Shown in pieces: positions 24,113 to 33,532 of a DNA stretch of 64,000 nucleotides. Source of the stretch: Kibdelosporangium aridum (GTDB lineage: Bacteria > Actinomycetota > Actinomycetes > Mycobacteriales > Pseudonocardiaceae). The position numbers were made by a program, and so were the translations under genes. Numbering within the stretch: the first letter of the stretch is position 1; the number at the start of each line of letters is the position of its first letter. A model generated the notes under the pieces. The model saw only the letters and a list, made by a program, of their open reading frames with translations, ran no database searches and was not told where the DNA came from. The DNA lies in contig NZ_FWXV01000004.1 in NCBI RefSeq assembly GCF_900176515.1, forward strand, positions 496,001 to 560,000, given 5' to 3'.

Positions 24113-24883
24113 GTGGCGGAGCCGATCACTGATCAGCATGTGGCCGTGGTCCTGCGGGTGTTCGTGCGCAGATGCGAGCCGATGCTGACGCGGTTGCGGG
24201 ACGACGGTGAACCGGTTGAGGTCGACGCCAGCGATCCGGATATCGACCGGTCCATCTTGGACAAAGTGAAAGCCGTCGTGGCCAGCATCAAAAGGCCGGG
24301 CATGAAGGGCTGGGGCCAGCTGCCGATCCAGGAGCGGGTGGACTGGTGGATCAGCCGGGTCGGCCGGTTCACGTCCCTGCTCGCGTCGGTCACCGGACTG
24401 GCGGGCGTGTGGGGTGACCGGCTGCCGTTGCAGGACATGCTCGGCTCAGCCAGCCAGGGATTGTTGTTGTGCGCCATCGCTTCCGAGCACGGCGTCGACG
24501 ACATCGGCGTGCGGGTGCGGCTGCTTGCCTCGGTGCTGTTCGAGCGGGACATCGACCCGGTGACCGCGCGCGGCTCCGGTGACGCGGCGGCCGACGAGCA
24601 GATGGTCGCCGAACTCGCCCCGGAGGACGAACCGGCCGACGGACCCGTGAAAGGCAAGAAGTTCAGCGTCAAGGCCGGGTTCAAGTGGCTGTGGCGGCAA
24701 GCCCGGATCCTCTTCGCGATCACCGACGAGCTGGAGAAACGCCCGCAGGGCCGGATCTACCACAAGGCATTGGGCCTGCTGCCGGTCGTCGGCATGGCCG
24801 GTGACTACCTCGGCGAACGCTCAGCGTTGAAACGCGCGGCGAAGCGTGGCACCAAATGGCTCGCTCAGCAGGGGATCCAGTAG
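24113..24883 (+). CDS. Conserved hypothetical protein
   Basis: A 256-residue protein I do not recognise. Visible features are an N-terminal helical region, a moderately hydrophobic helix (about 85-115, SLLASVTGLAGVWG...GLLLCAIA), an acidic Asp/Glu-rich linker (about 160-185) and a basic C-terminal region (KGKKFSVKAGFKWLWRQAR, then LKRAAKRGTKWL) that could be amphipathic. It starts at GTG 24113, three bases after the hydrolase stop, so the two are probably co-expressed. The last 19 bases overlap the convergent acetyltransferase gene. Confidence 0.7.
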   Translation: MAEPITDQHVAVVLRVFVRRCEPMLTRLRDDGEPVEVDASDPDIDRSILDKVKAVVASIKRPGMKGWGQLPIQERVDWWISRVGRFTSLLASVTGLAGVWGDRLPLQDMLGSASQGLLLCAIASEHGVDDIGVRVRLLASVLFERDIDPVTARGSGDAAADEQMVAELAPEDEPADGPVKGKKFSVKAGFKWLWRQARILFAITDELEKRPQGRIYHKALGLLPVVGMAGDYLGERSALKRAAKRGTKWLAQQGIQ

Positions 24884-25590
24884 CGGTAGCGGTGGTGCTC
24901 GGTGCACCCGAGCATCTCGTACAGGCGGATCGCCGCGATGTTGTGTTCAGCAACCTGCAACGCCTGACGCGTCGCGCCCTTTGCCGCGGCCCACGCGTAC
25001 AGCGTCCTCAGCAGCCCTGCCGCCAAGCGCTGGCGCCGGTGTGACGGCCGCACGGCCAAGCGTGCGACATGCAGGAGATCACCCACGACCGCGCCTCGCA
25101 CGGCGGCGACGACCTGACCGTCACGTTCCAGGACGCCGTAGCCGACCCCGGAAGATGACGACAGAACGTGCCGTTGTGCGGCATTAGGCACGTTTGCGCC
25201 AGTCGTGAGTTCCCACCATCCGGGCGACGGTTCGTCGTCGATCCGAGCGCCGTCTTGGGGCCCAGGAGACAACGGGCCGGTCATCACGAGCGACTCGGCA
25301 CCACCCGGATGGTCCAGGTTGACCACCCAACCGTGTTCGGCGATGGCGGCGTCGGCCTTCGAGCCGATCACCACGTGCGCGGTCGGCTGGATGCCGTGGC
25401 GCTCGGCGAACCCAGCTGCCCTGCGCAGTGCGACTCGGACGTCGACCCCGGGATCACCACAGGTCAGGGTGCTGTTCGCGCGTCCGGTGAACCCGCCGGC
25501 GGCACGCATCCGCCAGTCACCGAGCCGCTCTTCCACCAGGGCAGGCCAGGCCTGTGCGCATTCGTGCTCAAGGCGGGTCACGGCGTCCAT
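24865..25590 (-). CDS. GNAT-family N-acetyltransferase
   Basis: Acetyl-CoA-dependent acetyltransferase (241 aa). The GNAT core is in the C-terminal half: VVAAVRGAVVGDLLHVARLAVRPSHRRQRLAAGLL contains the acetyl-CoA loop (R-x-x-R-L-A type), followed by VAEHNIAAIRLYEMLGC. The N-terminal 110 residues are an additional, partly degenerate GNAT-like module, as in double-GNAT proteins. The substrate is unknown. It sits on the opposite strand, just before the ferredoxin gene. Confidence 0.82.
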   Translation of the reverse strand: MDAVTRLEHECAQAWPALVEERLGDWRMRAAGGFTGRANSTLTCGDPGVDVRVALRRAAGFAERHGIQPTAHVVIGSKADAAIAEHGWVVNLDHPGGAESLVMTGPLSPGPQDGARIDDEPSPGWWELTTGANVPNAAQRHVLSSSSGVGYGVLERDGQVVAAVRGAVVGDLLHVARLAVRPSHRRQRLAAGLLRTLYAWAAAKGATRQALQVAEHNIAAIRLYEMLGCTEHHRYRYWIPC

Positions 25591-25745
25591 GTAGCGATTC
25601 TCCAGCGATCAACCTGTGCAACTTGCTGAGATAAGCGTCACCCTGCGGCACCGGGTACTCGTGTGCAGCGTGGACGGGGGATACTGGCCTTGACGCGTAC
25701 CTCCCGAACGCGCGTGTACAAGGTTTCTCAAAGGAGCAGAGCACC

Positions 25746-26072
25746 GTGACCTACGTCATCGCCGAGCCCTGCGTCGACTTGCTCGACAAGGCGTGCATCG
25801 AGGAGTGCCCGGTCGACTGTATTTACGAGGGCGACCGGATGCTCTACATCCACCCTGACGAGTGCGTCGACTGCGGTGCCTGCGAGCCGGTCTGCCCGGT
25901 GGAGGCCATCTACTACGAGGACGACGTCCCCGACCAGTGGAAGGACTACACCAAGGCCAACGTCGACTTCTTCGACGAGCTGGGGTCGCCGGGCGGGGCG
26001 TCCAAGGTGGGCAAGGTCTCGGCCGACCCGCAGTGGATCAAGGACCTGGCGCCGCGCGAGACCGAGCATTGA
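25746..26072 (+). CDS. fdxA: 7Fe ferredoxin
   Basis: Electron carrier of 108 aa with one 3Fe-4S and one 4Fe-4S cluster. The N-terminal 60 residues contain CVDLLDKACIEECPVDC and CVDCGACEPVCP, the FdxA pattern. The C-terminal acidic tail (about 65-108) is characteristic of mycobacterial/streptomycete 7Fe ferredoxins. GTG start 25746, with AGGAG a few bases upstream. Its TGA overlaps the TTG of dapC, the same gene pair as Rv1177-Rv1178. Confidence 0.95.
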   Translation: MTYVIAEPCVDLLDKACIEECPVDCIYEGDRMLYIHPDECVDCGACEPVCPVEAIYYEDDVPDQWKDYTKANVDFFDELGSPGGASKVGKVSADPQWIKDLAPRETEH

Positions 26073-27160
26073 CAGCGGGTCTGCCGGACTTTCCGTGGGA
26101 CTCGCTCGCCGAGCCCGCGGCCATGGCGCGTGCGCACCCGGACGGGGTGGTCGATCTGTCGGTCGGCACCCCCGTCGACCCGGTGCCCGACAAGATCAGG
26201 GCAGCGCTCGCGTCAGTGTCGGACCGTGCCGGTTATCCCACCACACACGGCACGCCCGAACTGCGCCAAGCCACCGTCGAAGCCCTGAGCCGCCGGTTTG
26301 ACATCGGCGGCATCTCGGCAACGGACGTACTGCCGACCATCGGCTCGAAGGAACTGGTCGCCTGGCTGCCGACGCTGCTGGGCGCCGGTGCCGGGTCGCT
26401 GGTCGTCATCCCGGAGCTGGCGTACCCGACGTACGAAGTCGGCGCCCTGATCGCCGGGGCAACGGTCGTGCGTTCCGACGGCCTGACCGCACTCGGCCCG
26501 CAGAACCCGGCGATCATCTGGATCAACTCACCGTCGAACCCCACCGGGCGCGTGCTGCCCGTCGCACACCTGCGCAAGGTCGTGACGTGGGCACGTGAAC
26601 GCGGCGCGATCGTGGTGTCCGACGAGTGCTACATGTCGCTCGGCTGGGACGTCACGCCGGTGTCGGTGCTGCACCCGTCGGTGAACGAGGGCAGCCTGAG
26701 CGGCATCCTCGCGGTGCACTCGCTGTCGAAGTCCTCCAGCCTGGCCGGGTACCGCGCGGGCTTCGTCACCGGCGACGCGTCGCTGGTGGCTTCGTTGCTG
26801 GCGGTCCGCAAGCACGCCGGAATGATGGTGCCCAGGCCGGTGCAAGAAGCCATGACCGCGGCGCTCTCCGACGACTCGCACGTCGAGGCCCAGAAGGAGC
26901 GCTACCGGGCACGCCGCACGATCTTGCGTGACGCGCTGGAGTCGGCGGGCTTCACCGTCGACCACTCCGAGGCCGGGCTGTACTTGTGGGCCACTCGGGG
27001 TGAGGACGCGTGGAAGACCGTGTCGTGGCTGGCGGAACGCGGGATCTTGGTGGCTCCGGGGACTTTCTACGGGCCGACGGGTTCTCAGCATGTGCGCGTG
27101 GCTTTGACGGCGACCGATGAGCGAGTCGCCGCCGCAGCCGGGCGTCTCAAAGAAGCCTGA
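26069..27160 (+). CDS. dapC: Succinyldiaminopimelate transaminase
   Basis: PLP-dependent class I/II aminotransferase (363 aa) in the succinylase branch of lysine/meso-DAP synthesis; it converts N-succinyl-2-amino-6-oxopimelate to N-succinyl-LL-DAP. SLSKSSSLAGYRAGF carries the PLP lysine, WINSPSNPTGR is the substrate/PLP loop and VSDECYMSL contains the conserved Asp. I use TTG 26069, which overlaps the fdxA stop; a longer frame upstream belongs to fdxA antiphase sequence. dapD and dapE follow within 4 kb. Confidence 0.9.
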   Translation: MTAGLPDFPWDSLAEPAAMARAHPDGVVDLSVGTPVDPVPDKIRAALASVSDRAGYPTTHGTPELRQATVEALSRRFDIGGISATDVLPTIGSKELVAWLPTLLGAGAGSLVVIPELAYPTYEVGALIAGATVVRSDGLTALGPQNPAIIWINSPSNPTGRVLPVAHLRKVVTWARERGAIVVSDECYMSLGWDVTPVSVLHPSVNEGSLSGILAVHSLSKSSSLAGYRAGFVTGDASLVASLLAVRKHAGMMVPRPVQEAMTAALSDDSHVEAQKERYRARRTILRDALESAGFTVDHSEAGLYLWATRGEDAWKTVSWLAERGILVAPGTFYGPTGSQHVRVALTATDERVAAAAGRLKEA

Positions 27161-27211
27161 GTCGCGCTATTGCAGCCATGGGCCTGGTAGCGCCGCCGAC
27201 TTCTCAGCGGG

Positions 27212-28147
27212 TCAGGCCGCTGACTTGTGGTTGAACTCCGGGGCGAGGGCGGCGACTGCGTCCCACTTGTCGCGCCACTGGGCGCGGTAGGCCAGGCGGC
27301 GGGCGTGCTCTCGTTCGACCAGGCGCCCGGCCACGAAGATGACTTCGGCGTCGTCGTGGCCTTCGAGTAGGCGGCGGATGGTTTCTTCGGCGACTGCGGC
27401 GTCCTGGTGTTCGCCAAGGACTTCCTGGAACGCTTTGGTCGCCTTGATCAGCTGTTTCACTGGTTCCTTGCCTGCCGCGCCGACCAGCTCGGCCGCGTAG
27501 CGCAAGCGTTTGCCCTTGATTCGTAGGGCGTGCAGCTGTCCGTCCGGGGGGTCTTCGCCGAGGGCCTCGACGGCTTTGAAGAGCTTTCGGTAGGGCTTGT
27601 AGATCACGCTGATCACGGCCGGTGTCTTGCCGTCGGCCACGGGCGGGCCTGCCGAGGTCGGCTTGGAGGCGGTCGCGGCGGCCAGTGATGTCAGCAGTTC
27701 GCCGTAGCGCTTGGTTCGCATCGCCGCGAGCATGCGGCGGCGCGCGGCGCGGCGTTCGTCCATCAGGCCGCTGAGCAGGCGTTCGACGGCGGCGCGTTCG
27801 TTGTCGTCGAAACCGGCGGCTTCGGTGCGCAGCCGGTCGAGTTGGACGTCCAGGTCACGGACCGGGCCGAGGGCGTTGCCGAGCCATTTGAGCTCGAGCT
27901 GGAGTGGGGACGCCGCGTCACCGAGTCCGGCGCCGTCGGCGTTGACCGCCGCACGCAGGCGCCGGATGGTGACGCGCATCTGGTGCAGGTCTTCCGGATC
28001 CACCCCGGACTTGGTGCCCGCCTCGTGCGCCAGCAGCGCGCGCAACTGGCTGTCCAGTCGCACGCGGACGTGCACGGCTGGCGGGTCCTTGCGGCGTGCG
28101 GCAGTGGGCTCGGCGGGCAGGCCAAGATCCGCGGGAGTAAGGGTCAC
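27212..28147 (-). CDS. CHAD domain protein
   Basis: Alpha-helical protein (311 aa) with a CHAD domain (conserved histidines and many Lys/Arg): VRVRLDSQLRALLAHEAG, then DLHQMRVTIRRLRAAV, then LHALRIKGKRLRYAAEL. Such domains bind polyphosphate; whether this one does is inference. It lies between dapC and dapD on the minus strand, 26 bases downstream of dapD, and may be transcribed with it. No CYTH domain is attached. Confidence 0.85.
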   Translation of the reverse strand: MTLTPADLGLPAEPTAARRKDPPAVHVRVRLDSQLRALLAHEAGTKSGVDPEDLHQMRVTIRRLRAAVNADGAGLGDAASPLQLELKWLGNALGPVRDLDVQLDRLRTEAAGFDDNERAAVERLLSGLMDERRAARRRMLAAMRTKRYGELLTSLAAATASKPTSAGPPVADGKTPAVISVIYKPYRKLFKAVEALGEDPPDGQLHALRIKGKRLRYAAELVGAAGKEPVKQLIKATKAFQEVLGEHQDAAVAEETIRRLLEGHDDAEVIFVAGRLVEREHARRLAYRAQWRDKWDAVAALAPEFNHKSAA

Positions 28148-28173
28148 GCCCTTGATTTTAGGTGAAATGCAGG

Positions 28174-29157
28174 TTAATCGTTGGCGTGCAAGGCGGCGTT
28201 CAGGGTGACTCCTGACCCGCTGCGCTCGACGACCTCGACCGTTCCGGTGCTGGAGTTGCGGCGGAACAGCAGGTTGCTGCCGCCTGACAAGTCGCGGGCC
28301 TTGACCAAACGGCCGTCCGGCAACGTGATCTTGGTGCCCGCGGTGACGTACAGGCCAGCCTCGACCACGCAGTCGTCGCCGAGCGAGATCCCGATGCCGG
28401 CGTTCGCGCCGAGCAGGCAGCGTTCGCCGATCGTGATGGTCTCCTTGCCGCCGCCGGACAGCGTGCCCATGATCGACGCGCCGCCGCCGACGTCGGAACC
28501 GTCACCGACGACAACGCCCTGGGAGATACGGCCCTCGATCATCGACGAGCCCAGCGTGCCCGCGTTGAAGTTGACGAAGCCTTCATGCATGACCGTCGTG
28601 CCGCTCGCCAGATGCGCACCCAACCGCACACGGTCCGCGTCGGCGATCCGCACGCCGCTGGGCACGACGTAGTCGACCATCCGCGGGAACTTGTCGATGC
28701 CGTGCACAGTCACGGCCCCACGCGCGCGCAACGCCAGCCGCGTCGCCGCGAAGTTCTCCACCGGGCACGGGCCGTGGTTGGTCCACACGACGTTGGCCAG
28801 CAGGCCGAAGATGCCGTCGAGGTTGAGGCTGTTCGGCGTGGCCATCCGCGAGGAGATCAGGTGCAGCCGCAGGTAGACGTCGTATGCGTCAGTGGGCGGC
28901 TCGGCGAGGGCACTGATTCCCGTCCGGACCGCGATGACCTCGACGCCACGGGCGTCGTCCGGGCCGAGCATCGCGGAGATCCCGTTGCCGAGCTCCTCGG
29001 CCGCATCCATTTCGGACAGGCGCTGCGTACCTGGCGCGGGCGCGTCCCCCAGCTTCGGCTTGGGGAACCAGCTGTCCAGCACGGTGCCATCAGTGGTGAC
29101 TGTCGCAAGGCCGACGCCGTACGCGCCGCTCGACTCGGGGTTCGTGCTCACACGCAA
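28174..29157 (-). CDS. dapD: Tetrahydrodipicolinate N-succinyltransferase
   Basis: Trimeric left-handed beta-helix succinyltransferase (327 aa), the actinobacterial DapD type, acting before DapC. Hexapeptide-repeat coils run through about 170-290: VRIADADRVRLGAHLASGTTVMHEG, then SMIEGRISQGVVVGDGSDVGG, then CLLGANAGIGISLGDDCVVEAG. The N-terminal 120 residues form the family's alpha/beta cap. It is divergent from dapE across 156 bases, which probably holds both promoters. Confidence 0.94.
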   Translation of the reverse strand: MRVSTNPESSGAYGVGLATVTTDGTVLDSWFPKPKLGDAPAPGTQRLSEMDAAEELGNGISAMLGPDDARGVEVIAVRTGISALAEPPTDAYDVYLRLHLISSRMATPNSLNLDGIFGLLANVVWTNHGPCPVENFAATRLALRARGAVTVHGIDKFPRMVDYVVPSGVRIADADRVRLGAHLASGTTVMHEGFVNFNAGTLGSSMIEGRISQGVVVGDGSDVGGGASIMGTLSGGGKETITIGERCLLGANAGIGISLGDDCVVEAGLYVTAGTKITLPDGRLVKARDLSGGSNLLFRRNSSTGTVEVVERSGSGVTLNAALHAND

Positions 29158-29313
29158 AAGGTAACGAACGCGGGTTCAGGACTCTACGAACGGGTTGCGG
29201 ATCGTGAGCGATCCGAAGGTCTGGCCATGCCGCAGCGGGTGATGGACTTTCCTGCGGATCAGCGTCTGCACGCGACGTCATCTGGTGGGCTCTGCGTGGA
29301 CTACCGTGCCGGG

Positions 29314-30378
29314 GTGACCGTTGAACTGGACCTTGCTGCTGACCCGGTGGACCTGACCGCTGCTCTCGTGGACATCCCGAGCGTCTCGGAGAACGAGGCC
29401 CTACTGGCCGACGCGGTCGAGCGAGCCCTGCGAAAGCTCAGCCACCTTGAGGTCGCCAGGTCGGGCAACGCGGTGTTGGCACGCACGAACCTCGGCCGCG
29501 AGCGCAGAGTCGTGTTCGCGGGCCACATCGACACGGTCCCGATCAACGACAACCTGCCGTCCCGCCGGGAAGGCGACATCATGCACGGTTGCGGCACGGT
29601 CGACATGAAGGGCGGTGACGCGGTCATGCTGCACATCGCCGCGAACATCACCGACCCCAAGCACGATCTCACCTTCGTTTTCTACGACTGCGAGGAAATC
29701 GAGGCGGCCCGCAACGGCCTCGGCCGGATCGAGCGGGAGCTCAAGGACTGGCTGACGGGGGACGTCGCGATCGTCTGTGAGCCGTCGAACGGCACGATCG
29801 AGGCGGGTTGCCAGGGCACGATGCGGATCGAGATCCGCACAACAGGCAAGCGGGCGCACACCGCGCGGGCCTGGATGGGCGTCAACGCGATCCACGCGAT
29901 CGGTGAGGCTCTGCGCAGGCTGGACGCCTACGAGCCGCGCATCGTGGACATCGACGGCTGCACGTACCGGGAAGGCCTGCAGGCCGTGAAGATCGACGGC
30001 GGCGTCGCGGGCAACGTCGTTCCCGACGAGGCCGTGCTCACGATCAACCACCGCTTCGCGCCCGACCGCAGCCCCGAAGCGGCCGAGAAGCACTTGCGTG
30101 AGGTCTTCGACGGCTACGACGTGAAAGTCGTGGACTCGGCGGCGGGCGCGCTGCCGGGGCTGCAGGCGCCCGCCGCCAAGGAACTGGTCGAAGCCGCCGG
30201 GGGCACGCCGGTGGCGAAACTGGGCTGGACGGACGTCGCCCGGTTCGCCGCGCTTGGCATGCCCGCGGTCAACTTCGGTCCCGGTGACCCGACTTTGGCG
30301 CACACCAAGGAAGAACACGTGCACGTTCAGCAGATCACCGACTGTGTGCGGGTGTTGACCCGCTGGCTCACACCGTGA
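29314..30378 (+). CDS. dapE: Succinyl-diaminopimelate desuccinylase
   Basis: Zinc peptidase of the M20 family (354 aa) that removes succinate from N-succinyl-LL-DAP. Motifs: AGHIDTVPINDN (His Zn ligand near residue 70), GCGTVDMKGGDA (bridging Asp), FYDCEEIEA (catalytic Glu and ligand) and the C-terminal FGPGDPTLAHTKEEHV (last His ligand). GTG 29314 gives the mycobacterial length; upstream in-frame sequence is not DapE-like. It ends 11 bases inside the convergent protease gene. Confidence 0.92.
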   Translation: MTVELDLAADPVDLTAALVDIPSVSENEALLADAVERALRKLSHLEVARSGNAVLARTNLGRERRVVFAGHIDTVPINDNLPSRREGDIMHGCGTVDMKGGDAVMLHIAANITDPKHDLTFVFYDCEEIEAARNGLGRIERELKDWLTGDVAIVCEPSNGTIEAGCQGTMRIEIRTTGKRAHTARAWMGVNAIHAIGEALRRLDAYEPRIVDIDGCTYREGLQAVKIDGGVAGNVVPDEAVLTINHRFAPDRSPEAAEKHLREVFDGYDVKVVDSAAGALPGLQAPAAKELVEAAGGTPVAKLGWTDVARFAALGMPAVNFGPGDPTLAHTKEEHVHVQQITDCVRVLTRWLTP

Positions 30379-32563
30379 TCGTCCAGGTGTCCAAGGTGCC
30401 GGTGTCGGCGCGGTACCGGTCGGCCACGACCAGCGTCCATGTGCCCGAAGCGTTCTCGGAAGTCACTGGGACGTCATAGGTCTTGGTGCCGAACTGACCG
30501 CATCCGCCGCTACCGGCGGCCTTCACGTTGTACGACCGTCCACTTGGGCTGGTCAACGTGATCTGCAGGTCGTAGGCGCAGGTGTGGCTGATCGTCACCG
30601 ACAGCTTCACCGGCGACGTGGCTGAGCCTGTGGCGGTGGACGTGACCGGGCTGCTGACCGTGGCCAGGTCGGCGATCGGGAAGTCCGTGCCGTTGGTGAA
30701 GATCCGTGTGCCGGTTGTGCCGACGGTCAACGTGAACTGCGTGGTGTGGTCGACGTCGGCGCCGTCACCAGTGACCGTCACCTGGTAGGTGCCAGCCGGA
30801 GTGCTCGCCGTGGTCGCGATGGTCAACGTCGAGGAGGCGCCGGACTGGACCGAAGCCGGGTTGAAGGTCGCGGTCGCACCGGCGGGCAGGCCACTCGCGG
30901 CGAAGGTGATGTTCTGCGCGTTGCCGCGGATTGTTTGCGTGCCAACGGTTGTGGTCGCGCTGCCGCCTGGCTGGACGGTGCCGGAGGCCGGGGTCAGCGA
31001 GATCGAGAAGTCGTTGCCGCCCTGCGGCGCACAGGTCGCCTCGCCGGTCTGCGCGGGCACGCTGATCGCGTTCCACGCGGCCTTGGTGGCGTTGTACTCG
31101 GTGCAGCTGCCCGGGAACAGGTTGACCGCGGCCTGCAAGGTGGCCTTACGAGCGGCGCCGTGGTTCCAGGTGGTGGTCTTCTGCAGCAGGCCGTTGTAGA
31201 AGATCTTGCCGGCCTTCTGGATGCCGATACCGGTCACCGTGCTGCCGTCGCAGGTCGGGCTGGCCGGCTTGCCGCCACCCGGGTTGCTGCCTTCGGACAG
31301 CAGGTAGAACCAGTGGTTCTGCGGGCCCGCGGCGGCGTGCACCGAACCAGGCAGCGAGGTCGACCAGCAGTTGGGGTGCCCGGAGATCTTGTTCGGCTGG
31401 TACATGTAGCGGATCGGGCCGCTGCCTGCGAGGTTGACCTCCTCGCCGACCTCGAAGTCGGCCGGGTCTTCGGCGTTGTTGGCGTAAGCCTCGGTCAGCG
31501 CGCCGAAGATGTCACCGGTCGACTCGTTCATGCCGCCCTTCTCCGTGCCACCGCCACCGGATCCACCGGGGGTGAACTGGAAGATGCCGTGGCCGAACTC
31601 GTGGCCGACCACGTCCATCGAGACGACCTGGCGCTGGCTGTCCTGGCTGCGGCCGTACTGGGTGTAGCTGCCGGTCCAGAACGCGTTCACCGCGGGAAGT
31701 CCGACGTACGCGGGGAATGTCTTGCCGTTGCCGTCAATACCGTTGCGGCCCAGCCAGTCGCGCAGCATGTCCCATTCCTTCTGCGCGCCGTACATGGCGT
31801 CAACACAGGCGGTCTCCATGTCGGTGCCGGAACCGTTGCCCCAGTTGTCATCCGGGCCGGTGAAGACGACCTTGTTGCTGTCCAGGCCGCATTCAAGGCC
31901 AGGACGGGTCGTGTCGCGCATGGCGAAGGTGCTGCCGGACTGCGAGGTGGTGATCTGGACGTCACCGACGTAGTGCGAGTCGCCGGTGCCGGCCTTGACG
32001 TCGTCGTAGCTCTCGATGACCGAGCCGTCGGTGGCATCGACGAACACGTGCATGTTGCTCGGAATGACGCCGTTGTTCCCGGAGACGACGACTTCGTAGG
32101 CAAGTTTGGGCGCCGCACCGGCCAGCACGATCAGCTTCGGCGCTTCGACGGACTTGACGGTCGAGACCTTGGTACGCGCGGTGTTCGCCGCCGTGGCTGC
32201 GTCGATCTTCGCGGTGGTGTCCACGGCCAGCGGCGTGGTCGTGGCTGCGGTCGTGTCACGGACACGGCCTTGGTCGTCGGTCACGACAACAGCGTCACCG
32301 CCGACGACCTTGAGGCCACGGTATGAGCGTTCGTAGGCGGAGTAGTAGATCCCCGCACCGCCGTGCGTCGTGCTGACGCGGGTGAACGCCTCGTCGGCAC
32401 CCCTGGCGAGTTCGTCAAGCCCGAGGATGGCCGCTTGGTCGGCAGCGGTGGTTGCCCGGGCTAACGGGTCGGCGGCGACCTGTGGTGCGCTTGCCTGTGC
32501 CTGCGCGACTGGGATCGCCAAAGTCAGGGCGGCGATCGCCAGAATCCCTCGCGTTCGTCTCAA
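30368..32563 (-). CDS. Secreted M4 metalloprotease with C-terminal P/Homo B domain
   Basis: Thermolysin-family protease precursor (731 aa). Signal peptide ends after AQAQA; an FTP/PepSY propeptide spans about 40-190 (YYSAYERSYRGLKVVGGDAVV). The catalytic domain has VVGHEFGHGIFQ (zinc HExxH), GGMNESTGDIFG (third ligand Glu) and SVHAAAGPQNHWFYLL (active-site His). An Ig-like module (about 515-605, SISLTPASGTVQPGGSATTTV) and a proprotein-convertase P-domain (about 615-731) follow. It is expected to degrade extracellular protein. A 16-bp palindrome lies 53-68 bases upstream of its start. Confidence 0.92.
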   Translation of the reverse strand: MRRTRGILAIAALTLAIPVAQAQASAPQVAADPLARATTAADQAAILGLDELARGADEAFTRVSTTHGGAGIYYSAYERSYRGLKVVGGDAVVVTDDQGRVRDTTAATTTPLAVDTTAKIDAATAANTARTKVSTVKSVEAPKLIVLAGAAPKLAYEVVVSGNNGVIPSNMHVFVDATDGSVIESYDDVKAGTGDSHYVGDVQITTSQSGSTFAMRDTTRPGLECGLDSNKVVFTGPDDNWGNGSGTDMETACVDAMYGAQKEWDMLRDWLGRNGIDGNGKTFPAYVGLPAVNAFWTGSYTQYGRSQDSQRQVVSMDVVGHEFGHGIFQFTPGGSGGGGTEKGGMNESTGDIFGALTEAYANNAEDPADFEVGEEVNLAGSGPIRYMYQPNKISGHPNCWSTSLPGSVHAAAGPQNHWFYLLSEGSNPGGGKPASPTCDGSTVTGIGIQKAGKIFYNGLLQKTTTWNHGAARKATLQAAVNLFPGSCTEYNATKAAWNAISVPAQTGEATCAPQGGNDFSISLTPASGTVQPGGSATTTVGTQTIRGNAQNITFAASGLPAGATATFNPASVQSGASSTLTIATTASTPAGTYQVTVTGDGADVDHTTQFTLTVGTTGTRIFTNGTDFPIADLATVSSPVTSTATGSATSPVKLSVTISHTCAYDLQITLTSPSGRSYNVKAAGSGGCGQFGTKTYDVPVTSENASGTWTLVVADRYRADTGTLDTWTITV

Positions 32564-32615
32564 GACATGCTCCTTTTGGGCGCCTCGCAGCGCCCCTTAG
32601 CAGGGAGAGAAGCGG

Positions 32616-32631
32616 GGTTATGCGCATAACC
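32616..32631. promoter_or_regulatory. Perfect palindrome GGTTATGCGCATAACC
   Basis: Sixteen-base perfect palindrome with no spacer, 53-68 bases before the protease start, in the promoter region between the protease and a LOG-family gene. The dyad suits a dimeric regulator. The regulator is unknown. Confidence 0.5.
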
Positions 32632-32770
32632 GCATCGATGAGTAAACGGGGAGGTGAACACACGCTGCTACCGCCGTTCGTCGGTCAACGATCACCGTTT
32701 TTCAGGCGGTCACCGTGCCGAGCCGAATAAGTCACCAGCTGGGCGGGCGAGCACAACTAGACTTGAGCCG

Positions 32771-33532
32771 GTGACGATGAACGAGGATCGCCCCAGGGAG
32801 AAGCAACGGGGCCCGGTGACCTTGCGCCGTGAGCGCAGCGAGGAACCGACTACAACAGACCAGCGTTTGCTCGACTCGCGTGGCCCGTCGGCGTGGGTGC
32901 ACACCGACCCGTGGCGCGTGATGCGGATCCAGGCCGAGTTCGTGGAAGGCTTCGGCGCGCTCGCCGAGGTGCCCCGTGCGGTGACCGTGTTCGGATCCGC
33001 CCGCACCGCGCGTGACCACCCCGAATACGAGCTGGGCCGGGAAATCGGCAAGGCGCTGGCGCAAGCGGGCTTCGCGGCCATCACCGGCGGCGGACCGGGC
33101 ACGATGGAAGCAGTGAACCGGGGCGCGTCCGAAGGGGGCGGCCTGTCCATCGGGCTCGGCATCGAGCTGCCGTTCGAGCAGGGCCTGAACCCGTGGGTCG
33201 ACCTCGGCGTGAACTTCCGGTACTTCTTCGTCCGCAAGACGATGTTCATCAAGTACGCGCAGGCGTTCATCTGCCTGCCTGGGGGCTTCGGCACGCTGGA
33301 CGAGCTGTTCGAGGCGCTGACCCTGGTGCAGACCAAGAAGGTCACGAAGTTCCCGATCGTGCTGTTCGGCAGCGAGTACTGGGGTGGCCTGCACAGCTGG
33401 CTGCAGGACGTGGTGTTCAAGACGGGCAAGGTCGGTGAGAAGGACCTGGCGCTGATCCACGTGACCGACGACGTGGACGACGCGATCAGGGTGGTCGAGG
33501 AGGCGTACCGGGCCTGGGAAGAAGTCCACTAG
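32771..33532 (+). CDS. LOG family protein (larger, TIGR00730-type)
   Basis: Rossmann-fold protein (253 aa) of the lysine-decarboxylase-like LOG family; many members hydrolyse nucleoside monophosphates, including cytokinin riboside monophosphates. VFGSARTARDHPEYELGREIG opens the fold; GGGPGTMEAVNRGA and CLPGGFGTLDELFEAL are the signature motifs. It has an extra charged N-terminal segment of about 60 residues. Start GTG 32771 or ATG 32777. The TAG stop shares a base with the GTG of the next LOG gene. Confidence 0.85.
   Translation: MTMNEDRPREKQRGPVTLRRERSEEPTTTDQRLLDSRGPSAWVHTDPWRVMRIQAEFVEGFGALAEVPRAVTVFGSARTARDHPEYELGREIGKALAQAGFAAITGGGPGTMEAVNRGASEGGGLSIGLGIELPFEQGLNPWVDLGVNFRYFFVRKTMFIKYAQAFICLPGGFGTLDELFEALTLVQTKKVTKFPIVLFGSEYWGGLHSWLQDVVFKTGKVGEKDLALIHVTDDVDDAIRVVEEAYRAWEEVH

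Noticed and set aside
30746..32326. 526-codon plus-strand frame opposite the M4 protease.
   Set aside because: Arg/Gly/Val-rich shadow; the protease on the other strand has all catalytic motifs.
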